From: Spirochaetaceae bacterium
GTDB lineage: Bacteria > Spirochaetota > Spirochaetia > Treponematales > Breznakiellaceae
Assembly (NCBI GenBank): GCA_031279895.1
Contig: JAITHR010000182.1
Coordinates: 1 to 10,741 of the forward strand
Reading direction: 5' to 3'
Length of the DNA: 10,741 nucleotides
Every line of letters begins with the position of its first letter. Positions within the stretch are counted from its first letter, which is position 1. A program made the translations under genes and the position numbers. The notes under the pieces are model-generated. The model was given only the letters and a program-made list of their open reading frames with translations, did no database searches and had not been told where the DNA came from. This document shows positions 5,033 through 10,741 of this stretch, piece after piece.

Positions 5033-6205
5033 ATGCGTGTTCTATGGGAAAACCTCAAAAACAACTTCCGACACTACGGCATGGTTATCGCGCTGGCCGC
5101 GGCGATGCTCTTTTTCGGCGCGCTTACCGGCGGGGTGCTTTTCCGTCCGGTGAACCTGACCAATCTGGTCCTGCAAAACAGCTACGTGCTGATACTGGCG
5201 GTGGGGATGATGCTCTGCATCCTCACGGGCAACATCGACCTCTCGGTGGGGTCCGTGGTGGCCTTTGTGGGCGCCGTGGCCGCGATGCTCATTGTGGACA
5301 AACAGGTGAACCCGGTGCTGGCGATACTCGTATCCCTGCTCGTCGGCGGAATCATCGGCGCGTGGCAGGGGTTCTGGATCGCCTTTCTCAGGATACCGGC
5401 GTTTATCGTAACCCTCGCGGGGATGCTTGTCTTCAGGGGTATCGCGCTGGTGCTTCTCCAGGGGCAGTCCAAGGGCCCGTTCCCGCCCCTCTTCCAGTCC
5501 CTCTCCTCCGGCTTTATCCCCGATCCCCTGGGCGGCGGGAAAACGCACCTCCTTACCGTGGCAATCGGGGTTATCCTCTCCGGACTGCTCGTCTTAAGCG
5601 GCGTGAGGGCGCGGGTAAAAGAGAAAAAGTTCGGCTTCGACACGCTTCCTACCGGTCTTTGGATAGCCAAAACGGTATTTCTCGTAACGGTTATCATGGC
5701 CTTTGCCGTGGTGTTCGCCCTGTACCGGGGCATTCCGAATATCCTTGTGGTACTGGGGCTTCTTGTGGGCGTCTATCACTTTATCACCTCCCGTACCGTG
5801 CAGGGGCGCCACATTTACGCTTTGGGCGGCAACGCGAAAGCGGCGAAGCTGTCCGGCATAAAGACCGAGTGGGTGATGTTCTGGGTATATACTAACATGG
5901 GTATCATCGCGGCCCTTGCGGGCATGGTATTCGCGGCGCGCCTTAACGTGGCAACCCCCAAGGCCGGGCAGAACTTCGAGCTTGACGCCATTGCCGCCTG
6001 TTATATCGGCGGCGCGTCCACCACAGGCGGCATCGGAACAATCGTCGGCGCCATTGTGGGCGGGCTTTTCATGGGGGTTCTCAACAACGGTATGTCGATT
6101 ATCGGGGTCGGAATAGACTGGCAGCAGGCCATAAAAGGCTTCGTGCTTCTTGCGGCGGTGGCGTTCGACCTCTACTCCAAAACCCGCTCCTCCAAGTCCC
6201 TCTAG
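5033..6205 (+). CDS. gguB: Multiple-monosaccharide ABC transporter, permease (GguB/MmsB)
   Basis: 390-residue integral membrane protein of the BPD_transp_2 family that forms the sugar channel, presumably as a dimer with the GguA ATPase. Hydrophobic segments occur near 18-38, 50-64, 72-88, 94-113, 122-142, 171-190, 213-230, 234-250, 281-302, 317-350 and 366-380. Family hallmarks are TGNIDLSVGS (65-74), GRHIYALGGN (258-267, cytoplasmic loop) and AIAACYIGGASTTGGIGT (319-336). The long loop around residues 143-170 and the extra segments before 258 fit the GguB/XylH subgroup better than the shorter RbsC. The start ATG 5033 follows GGGGGAAAG about 8 bp upstream. It is the last gene of the operon: the next gene is 144 bp away with its own promoter, and no strong terminator is visible between. 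Confidence 0.92.
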   Translation: MRVLWENLKNNFRHYGMVIALAAAMLFFGALTGGVLFRPVNLTNLVLQNSYVLILAVGMMLCILTGNIDLSVGSVVAFVGAVAAMLIVDKQVNPVLAILVSLLVGGIIGAWQGFWIAFLRIPAFIVTLAGMLVFRGIALVLLQGQSKGPFPPLFQSLSSGFIPDPLGGGKTHLLTVAIGVILSGLLVLSGVRARVKEKKFGFDTLPTGLWIAKTVFLVTVIMAFAVVFALYRGIPNILVVLGLLVGVYHFITSRTVQGRHIYALGGNAKAAKLSGIKTEWVMFWVYTNMGIIAALAGMVFAARLNVATPKAGQNFELDAIAACYIGGASTTGGIGTIVGAIVGGLFMGVLNNGMSIIGVGIDWQQAIKGFVLLAAVAFDLYSKTRSSKSL

Positions 6206-6227
6206 TCCGCCGGCGGCGGGAGGCACA

Positions 6228-6278
6228 AAAGCGTCCTGTAAAGCGGCTCAAAGCGGACAAAGACCGCTGAAAGGCGCG
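6228..6278 (+). repeat. Hairpin repeat R2, copy B
   Basis: AAGCGGAC-AAA-GACCGCTG (6251-6269) with the flanks agcgtcctgt before and aaggcgcg after, like copies A and C. It shows that the repeat family of the left region is also present 4.7 kb away between gguB and the AI-2E gene, so it is interspersed rather than local. Confidence 0.6.
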
Positions 6279-6295
6279 TATCAGGAAGCCTATGG

Positions 6296-6339
6296 AACCG
6301 CCTGCGGCGGTTGCCGATGAGACTTTCGGAGACTATACT
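6296..6339 (+). promoter_or_regulatory. Sigma70-like promoter of the AI-2E family gene, overlapping a palindrome
   Basis: TTGCCG (6311-6316), a 17-bp spacer and TATACT (6334-6339). The -35 box overlaps the end of the palindrome AACCGCC-TGC-GGCGGTT (6296-6312), which could be an operator or simply another member of the GC-rich hairpin family. The predicted start is at about 6346, only a few bases before ATG 6350. Confidence 0.55.
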
Positions 6340-6349
6340 ATAAAGAAGC

Positions 6350-7453
6350 ATGAAACAGACAGCCTATACGTTCAAATCCAGCAAGGGAACCTTCATTTTA
6401 GTCGCGTTTATCGCCTGTGTGCTGGGTGGCGGGGTCTTAAAACTTACCGCATCGGTAATCCTGCCCTTTACCATAGCGGTTTTTCTCGCGTTTGTGATAA
6501 ACCCCATGGTTATTTTTCTTGAGAAGCTGCACATTAACCGGATTTTCTCGATTATATTGGTGGTTTTTATGATTATAGCCGGCCTGTATCTGGTGGGTAT
6601 GGCGCTTTTCGCTTCCGGCAGGGCTATTCTCGGCCTCTATCCCAAATACGAGACCCGCCTCACCGAGATATATCTGTGGCTCTCCGATTTTATGGAGCTT
6701 CCCTATGACGAACACCTGTCTTTTTTTGAAAACGTGTGGGCGCAGCTTGGCGTTCGGGCTCAAATCATGCAGTTTACCTTCTCTTTTTCCAACGCCTTCA
6801 TCGAATTCCTCAAAGACGCGATGATGATGACCCTCTTTATGGTGTTCCTGCTCATTGAAGCGGCGCACGTTATGGAAAAAATCGAAGTGGCTTTTGCGCG
6901 AAAGTGGGCCGAACCCATAAAAAAAATCGGCGCCGACGTTGCGCGCCAGGTCAGCCGCTACCTCTCGGCAAAATTCTTTATTTCCCTTGCCACAGGCGTT
7001 TTCGTAACCCTGGGACTGACGGTGGTGGGGCTTGAGTTCGCCGTGGTCTGGGGGATCATCCAGTTCATCCTCAATTTTATTCCCAACATCGGCAGCATCG
7101 CCGTGGGAGCAGGCGCGGCGCTGTTTTCGATACTCCAGTTCTGGCCGAACCCGGGACCGGTTATTGCGGTGTGCGCAATCATGGTGGTAACGAACTTCGT
7201 TATCGGCAACGTGGTCGAGCCGAAAATCATGGGGGACAATCTGGGGCTGTCGCCGCTTGTAATCCTCATCTCCCTGGTGTGCTGGGGCTGGGTTTGGGGC
7301 TTTGTGGGCATGATTCTGGCGGTTCCCATGATGGTTATCATCAAAATCTTCTGCGAGAATGTCCCGTTTCTGGAGCCGCTGTCCATTCTTTTGGGTTCAA
7401 GAAAAGCGGCACTGGCGAAAAAGGCGGAAATGGAGCGGGAAGAGGGCGGGTGA
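6350..7453 (+). CDS. AI-2E family transporter (putative permease)
   Basis: 367-residue membrane protein of the AI-2E/PerM family. Members have been linked to autoinducer-2 export (TqsA) or Na+/H+ antiport, but most are uncharacterised, so the substrate is unknown. It has two to three N-terminal membrane segments (15-32, 36-57, 65-89), a soluble middle region (95-150), a further segment (154-170) and a C-terminal helical bundle. The family marks are NFIPNIGS (242-249), GNVVEPKIMGDNLGLSP (286-302) and the glycine/proline-rich WGFVGMILAVPM (316-327). The length is typical (about 350). ATG 6350 is the only plausible start near the hydrophobic N-terminus, yet there is no properly spaced Shine-Dalgarno (AAGAAG ends 1 nt before ATG). 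It stands as a single gene and converges with the minus-strand gene ending at 7502. Confidence 0.88.
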   Translation: MKQTAYTFKSSKGTFILVAFIACVLGGGVLKLTASVILPFTIAVFLAFVINPMVIFLEKLHINRIFSIILVVFMIIAGLYLVGMALFASGRAILGLYPKYETRLTEIYLWLSDFMELPYDEHLSFFENVWAQLGVRAQIMQFTFSFSNAFIEFLKDAMMMTLFMVFLLIEAAHVMEKIEVAFARKWAEPIKKIGADVARQVSRYLSAKFFISLATGVFVTLGLTVVGLEFAVVWGIIQFILNFIPNIGSIAVGAGAALFSILQFWPNPGPVIAVCAIMVVTNFVIGNVVEPKIMGDNLGLSPLVILISLVCWGWVWGFVGMILAVPMMVIIKIFCENVPFLEPLSILLGSRKAALAKKAEMEREEGG

Positions 7454-7501
7454 AAAGAATAAAAAACCGGCAGGTGCGGGGGCGCCGCGCCGCTGTAGCG
7501 C

Positions 7502-7888
7502 CTACCCCTTTCTTACATGGAGGGGAATGGAGCTTAGCTCCTTGTCGTCGATATAAAGGATGAAGTTCACCACCCCGCTGTTTTTGAAGCGGAGGTTGGA
7601 GATGGTAAAAACCAGATGGGACACGGCGGTCGCGTTTCCCATGCCCTTAACGTCCACGCTGCCGTTTATGGTTTCCATGTTCATTTCACCGTTGAGGTCT
7701 CTCGTTTCAATCCGAAACGTATGGCTTGCGAACTCCCAAATATCAAAGCGTATCCGTATGACCACCGACAGTTGCGGGTGGACGCAGGGGAAATTGTGGG
7801 AGATGATGGTATCAAAGGTTCCGACAATCGTTAATTTGCCGCCGTTTTCTTGGGCAAAGTCGCAGAATGTAAACAATTCTATTTTCAT
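7502..7888 (-). CDS. Conserved small protein resembling the DUF6941 family
   Basis: 128-residue protein with no signal peptide or membrane segment. The start at 7888 is chosen over an upstream frame start at 7924 because AGGGG sits 6 bp before this ATG and the protein then begins MKIELFTFCDFAQENGGKL. The N-terminal CD.AQ...GKL.I.GTFD pattern, the HPQ.S...RIRF stretch (about 39-50) and the alternating beta-strand-like composition through VNFILYIDDKELSSIPLHV recall the DUF6941 family, whose function is not known to me. It is probably a compact beta-sandwich. It lies 130 bp downstream of rpmB on the same strand, so co-transcription is possible. The family assignment is from memory and only moderately sure; the gene itself looks real. 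Confidence 0.75.
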   Translation of the reverse strand: MKIELFTFCDFAQENGGKLTIVGTFDTIISHNFPCVHPQLSVVIRIRFDIWEFASHTFRIETRDLNGEMNMETINGSVDVKGMGNATAVSHLVFTISNLRFKNSGVVNFILYIDDKELSSIPLHVRKG

Positions 7889-7952
7889 AACACCCCTATA
7901 GAGGCCAGAGAGCAATCCTCTCAAACCGGCGTTTCGAAATCGGAGTGCCGGA

Positions 7953-7978
7953 CCGAAGGGGTGATGGCACCCCTCTGG
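7953..7978. other. Hairpin between rpmB and the DUF6941-like gene
   Basis: CC-x-x-AGGGGTG-ATGG-CACCCCT-x-x-GG with a 7-bp perfect inner stem, outer GC pairs and a 4-nt loop. No T-run follows on either strand, so it is not a standard intrinsic terminator. It might be an mRNA processing or stabilising structure in the 130-bp rpmB 3' spacer. No tRNA could be folded from this spacer. Confidence 0.5.
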
Positions 7979-8018
7979 TTCCTATCCAGCCGGTCAATCG
8001 TTTTTCCAGATTTAAGGC

Positions 8019-8210
8019 TTACACTTTTTTGGTAATAACATCACTTCTGAGACAGCGGGTGCAGATCTTGAGTGTTACGGTAGTTCCTCCCACCACTGTT
8101 TTTACTTTTACCAGATTGGGCTTCCACACACGGCGGGTGCGGTTTTTGGCGTGGCTCACCTTGTTGCCGGTAATCGTATGTTTTCCGCAAATATCGCATA
8201 CACGAGACAT
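8019..8210 (-). CDS. rpmB: 50S ribosomal protein L28
   Basis: 63-residue ribosomal protein of the large subunit, with the usual [10 protein letters not shown] start, a basic middle ([14 protein letters not shown], 20-33) and C-terminal repeat strands. Two CxxC pairs (Cys5/Cys8 and Cys50/Cys53) show it is the zinc-binding form; zinc-free paralogues are used by some bacteria under zinc starvation. The start at 8210 is preferred to the in-frame ATG at 8228 because the ribosome-binding site AAGGAAGGA lies between them. It has its own consensus-like promoter upstream (8249-8277). Confidence 0.96.
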   Translation of the reverse strand: MSRVCDICGKHTITGNKVSHAKNRTRRVWKPNLVKVKTVVGGTTVTLKICTRCLRSDVITKKV

Positions 8211-8248
8211 GGTTATCCTTCCTTTCATGTATAATTTTGATGAGTGTT

Positions 8249-8277
8249 AGTATAGAGAATAGGTCTTGCCGTGTAAA
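8249..8277 (-). promoter_or_regulatory. Sigma70-like promoter of rpmB
   Basis: On the minus strand TTTACA (8277-8272), a 17-bp spacer and TATACT (8254-8249): five of six consensus bases in each box with ideal spacing. Start near 8242, giving a leader of about 32 nt. Strong, as expected for a ribosomal protein gene. Confidence 0.8.
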
Positions 8278-8332
8278 GGGGGCGGCGGCGTTTTATGCCG
8301 CGTTTATAGAAAGGAATAGAAAAAAATCCGCC

Positions 8333-9559
8333 CTACAGGTTTAGTTTTTTGAGGAGCAGATCTTTAAATTTATGAAATTCCGCGATGTCCGGCTCCAGCG
8401 CCAGAGCGGAGTTACAGTCCGCGAGGGCTTGCGGGAGGTCTTCGATATGATAATACGCCTGTCCCCGGCGGTAAAAGCAGAAGGCGTAATAGGGATTTAT
8501 TTCAAGGGAGAGGGAAAAATCTTCGATGGCGTCGATGTAGCGCTGAAGCACCGCCTTGACGACCCCCCGATAGTAGGCTGATTTATGGGACTGGCCGTCC
8601 AGTTCCAAAGATTTGGTAAAATCAAGAATGGCTTCCTCGTACTGGGACTGGGCGAAGTTTGCCATGCCCCGATGTTTATAGACGAGGGAGCCGATGGCGC
8701 TGTCGAGGGTCATATCGAGGATTTGGGTATAGAGGTCGATGGCCTTTTTGAACTGCTTTTTGTTATGTGCCGAGAGCGCGTGGAGGAGGAAGTCGTCCAT
8801 GGTATATCCGATTTCCACGTCCGTGTCCGAACTGTCCGGCGGGTTTATGGACACGACTGCGGTCATCTCCGACGCGAAGATAATCGAGTCGATCGATTCG
8901 TCTACTTTTTGAAAGACCGAGCCTTGCCGCATATCGAGCTGTTTGTTAAGCTGGCGCTGGTGGTTCCTGATTTCCTGAAATATCGTGTCCGCCAGAGAGA
9001 GGCTGGCGTTTACCGCAGCCAGTTTGCGTTTCATAGGCTCCCCGAAAGGCGCGAATTCCGCTTTGTATACCAGTTCATGCTCCACTTCGGCCCAAGCGTC
9101 CTGCAAAATGGTGCGTATCTGCACTTCGGCCACTTCAAGGCCGCAGTCTCCTCTGGTTTTCAAGATGGATTCCGGTATTTTTATGAGCAAGTGGATAGAC
9201 TCGTAGCCGAATTCTTTGAATGAATAATCCGAGCCTTTCCGTTCCACCTCCACCACTTGAAAGAACTGGCGCAAAAGTTTTTCTGCGCTGAGTCGGTCTT
9301 CAAAGAAGGGGCATACGATTCGTATGCCGATTATATCGGTAATGATAGGCAGTTTCAGATTTGAGGAGGCGACTTTGATGTATTTCTTATAGTAGCTTCC
9401 GAACTCTTTTACGCGCCCCTTGACGGTCGGGCGGGACGAGAAAGATTTAAGGACGTCTTCTATGGCGGCTTCAAGGTCTTTGGTAATTAACGCCCGGATA
9501 GGAAGAAACTTTTCATAGACCAGCCGGAAGCGAGTCTTGTCTGGAAGCTGAAAACTCAC
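8333..9559 (-). CDS. RelA/SpoT-type (p)ppGpp synthetase domain fused to TPR repeats
   Basis: 408-residue cytoplasmic protein. The N-terminal half is a RelA/SpoT nucleotidyltransferase domain that should transfer pyrophosphate from ATP to GDP/GTP. All recognisable active-site elements are present: Arg49-x-Lys51-x3-Ser55-x3-Lys59, TDIIGIR with Asp75 and Arg80, GYESIH with Tyr119 and His123, EVQIRT with Glu145, and WAEVEH (156-161). There is no HD hydrolase domain, TGS or ACT domain, so it is a small alarmone synthetase by content. Residues about 165-215 are helical and charged. The C-terminal half holds about four TPR motifs (253-290, 291-324, 325-358 and 359-392; e.g. AYYRGVVKAVLQRYIDAIED), normally protein-protein docking surfaces. 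The start is GTG at 9559 with only a poor Shine-Dalgarno; no better start is seen. The gene begins 27 bp after the flaA terminator and no clear promoter is visible between, so some expression may come from readthrough. Confidence 0.88.
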   Translation of the reverse strand: MSFQLPDKTRFRLVYEKFLPIRALITKDLEAAIEDVLKSFSSRPTVKGRVKEFGSYYKKYIKVASSNLKLPIITDIIGIRIVCPFFEDRLSAEKLLRQFFQVVEVERKGSDYSFKEFGYESIHLLIKIPESILKTRGDCGLEVAEVQIRTILQDAWAEVEHELVYKAEFAPFGEPMKRKLAAVNASLSLADTIFQEIRNHQRQLNKQLDMRQGSVFQKVDESIDSIIFASEMTAVVSINPPDSSDTDVEIGYTMDDFLLHALSAHNKKQFKKAIDLYTQILDMTLDSAIGSLVYKHRGMANFAQSQYEEAILDFTKSLELDGQSHKSAYYRGVVKAVLQRYIDAIEDFSLSLEINPYYAFCFYRRGQAYYHIEDLPQALADCNSALALEPDIAEFHKFKDLLLKKLNL

Positions 9560-9585
9560 CTGTTTGCACCGCTTTTATAACATAT

Positions 9586-9630
9586 GAAAAAGGCTGTCTG
9601 AAAAACCGGTTAAGATTTTTCAGACAGCCT
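9586..9630 (-). terminator. Perfect-stem intrinsic terminator downstream of flaA
   Basis: On the minus strand AGGCTGTCTGAAAAA, a 10-nt loop, TTTTTCAGACAGCCT, then TTTTC. The stem is 15 bp with no mismatch, and is followed by U's on the flaA side, so it ends the flaA transcript. The long A/T inner stem could also let it act in the opposite direction. Confidence 0.9.
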
Positions 9631-9635
9631 AAGCC

Positions 9636-9655
9636 ACGCCTCTTAAGGCGTTTTT
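9636..9655 (+). terminator. Small hairpin with T-run between flaA and its main terminator
   Basis: ACGCC-TCTTAA-GGCGT followed by TTTT, which has the polarity of a plus-strand terminator although no plus-strand gene precedes it. It may stop antisense transcription into flaA, or simply extend the 3' structure of flaA mRNA. Confidence 0.4.
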
Positions 9656-9664
9656 CAAGAATTA

Positions 9665-10741
9665 TTATTCTTGGGGCTTAATGAAAGACTCCTGAGCCTG
9701 GCGTTCCAGATCGAGCTGGCGCTGCATCTGGTACTGACCAAGCCGCTGAAGCTCGCTCTTGCTCCGTTCATTGTCACGGGTCTGGATGATGTGCCATTCG
9801 CTTTCATCGTCAATATCCCGTTCGGTCGGGAGGACCGCGAGGTCGTAGATAAGGCTTACGTCTTTGAAGTATCCGACAAAGTCGCCGCCCTTATGGTTGG
9901 CCTGGCGCTGGATGATAAATCCGCCGAACTTGACATAGGGAGTGTTGTCAGGATAGATGGGGTCCACTTTGAGTTCCCGATTCCGTACATTCTCGACATA
10001 CGCGGGATTGTCCCACCGGAGTTCTCCCCAGCCTTCAAAATTGAGATAGCCCATAAAATAGGTCTTCTCAACGCCCTGAGCGTCAATGAGGATAACCGAC
10101 AAGGAATGGGGGAAGTTCAGACCGTACACGTTGACGGCGATGGACTTAATGGTTCCCACATTCTTAACGATTCCGTAGCCGCCGGTGGGGTTGCCGTCAT
10201 CGTCAGCAGGTCCTTCGAACCGACTGGGAGTGGTAACACCGTCTTCGTCTTCATTGGCGGTAAAGGTTCCCGCGTCCGCGTCCACCGTGCCGTTAGGCTC
10301 AAACGCCGGAATGGGGAACGGAGGCTTAATGGCCGCCCAAGAACTAAAGGGTTCGGTGGGGAAATGGATGCGTACACCCATGACCGTCTTTTCCTCTCCG
10401 TCATCATCCGCAAAAGCGCCTTTTGATTTGGCTTCTTTAGTAAAGCTCAGACCCTTGGTGGTAACATTCCGGGAAGAAGACGCCAATAGTACGTCCCATT
10501 TCCCGATAGCAAGAGAGGATTTCATTGCCAACCGTTGTCTGGCAGTGAAATTGCTAGTGGCCTCATTGGAGAATTCCATAAAGGTCGCTTCGTTTTGGTT
10601 GGGAGTTTCAGGAGGATCTCCCCCTTCTTTTTCCGCAACTGAGATGTCAGCCGCTAACTTGGCAAAATCGATAAGCGTTTTTTGTTCCGCGAACATCGAT
10701 CCTGCGACTAACAGCGTGACGACGACAAGAATGAAGATACG
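9665..10741 (-). CDS. flaA: Flagellar filament outer layer (sheath) protein FlaA, 5' end beyond the window
   Basis: At least 358 codons on the minus strand. The gene sheaths the periplasmic flagellar core and is specific to spirochaetes. The first in-frame ATG is at 10696, but the frame stays open to the window edge and the 15 codons upstream read RIFILVVVTLLVAGS followed by MFAEQ: a hydrophobic signal-peptide core with a probable cleavage after MFA. The real start is therefore to the right of 10741 and the listed end is the window edge, not the gene end. The mature part carries FlaA family features: SIAVNVYGLNFPHSLSVIL, FMGYLNFEGWGELRWDNPAY and FGGFIIQRQ, then a Glu/Gln-rich helical tail ending in KPQE. 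An acidic Gly/Asp-rich insertion (about 125-170 after ATG 10696) looks low-complexity. It ends with a strong terminator. Confidence 0.93.
   Translation of the reverse strand, partial: RIFILVVVTLLVAGSMFAEQKTLIDFAKLAADISVAEKEGGDPPETPNQNEATFMEFSNEATSNFTARQRLAMKSSLAIGKWDVLLASSSRNVTTKGLSFTKEAKSKGAFADDDGEEKTVMGVRIHFPTEPFSSWAAIKPPFPIPAFEPNGTVDADAGTFTANEDEDGVTTPSRFEGPADDDGNPTGGYGIVKNVGTIKSIAVNVYGLNFPHSLSVILIDAQGVEKTYFMGYLNFEGWGELRWDNPAYVENVRNRELKVDPIYPDNTPYVKFGGFIIQRQANHKGGDFVGYFKDVSLIYDLAVLPTERDIDDESEWHIIQTRDNERSKSELQRLGQYQMQRQLDLERQAQESFIKPQE

Noticed and set aside
7478..7514. Intrinsic terminator for the AI-2E family gene
   Set aside because: GGGG and CCCC can pair and TTTCTT follows, but the stem needs a bulge and a large loop; too weak to call.
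7895..7924. Minus-strand promoter TTGAGA-18-TATAGG for the DUF6941-like gene
   Set aside because: It would start the transcript at the initiation codon itself and remove the evident AGGGG ribosome-binding site, so the match is probably fortuitous.
7889..8018. A tRNA in the spacer after rpmB (TTTCGAAA resembles a T-loop)
   Set aside because: No 5-bp T stem, anticodon arm or acceptor stem can be formed around it on either strand.

Overview
The window looks like a chromosomal segment of a spirochaete, most likely a GC-rich treponeme of the termite-gut type. The placement rests on a FlaA-type periplasmic flagellar sheath protein (spirochaete-specific), a BspA-type leucine-rich-repeat protein, and an intergenic region crowded with short GC-rich palindromes and 21-bp minisatellites. 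The species is inferred, not proven.

Layout. (1) Positions 1-2200 are a repeat-rich accessory region. Two tandem arrays of 21-bp units (47-424 and 1579-1914) share the core TTCCGTSACG and flank a small BspA-like LRR gene (about 824-1291) that has kept its C-terminus but lost its signal peptide. Around this gene are four copies of a ~99-bp interspersed repeat (R1; three direct, one inverted), two of three copies of a ~50-bp hairpin repeat (R2), a 302-bp element with perfect 25-bp terminal inverted repeats (474-775), and seven copies of the 9-bp palindromic motif GCCTCCGGC. (2) A strong intrinsic terminator (2201-2224) and a sigma70-like promoter (2226-2254) separate this region from a three-gene operon (2309-6205) for a ChvE-GguA-GguB type monosaccharide ABC transporter: lipoprotein binding protein, double ATPase and permease. 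(3) After a spacer holding the third R2 copy and a sigma70-like promoter comes an AI-2E family membrane protein (6350-7453, +). (4) The rest is on the minus strand: a small protein resembling the DUF6941 family (7502-7888), ribosomal protein L28 with its zinc cysteines (8019-8210) and a consensus-like promoter, a RelA/SpoT-type alarmone synthetase domain fused to TPR repeats (8333-9559), and flaA (from 9665 off the right edge), separated from the synthetase gene by a perfect 15-bp-stem terminator.

How the genes fit together: the transporter genes form one import machine for pentoses and hexoses, which suits a saccharolytic gut spirochaete. The minus-strand block mixes housekeeping translation, stringent-response signalling and motility. 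The most unusual material is the left-hand repeat region. The 21-bp period equals two turns of B-DNA and carries palindromic cores, and the R1 and R2 hairpins keep their pairing despite base changes, which suggests selection on structure rather than on protein. The same arrays can be read as heptad-repeat ORFs in several frames, so coding and non-coding explanations both stay open.
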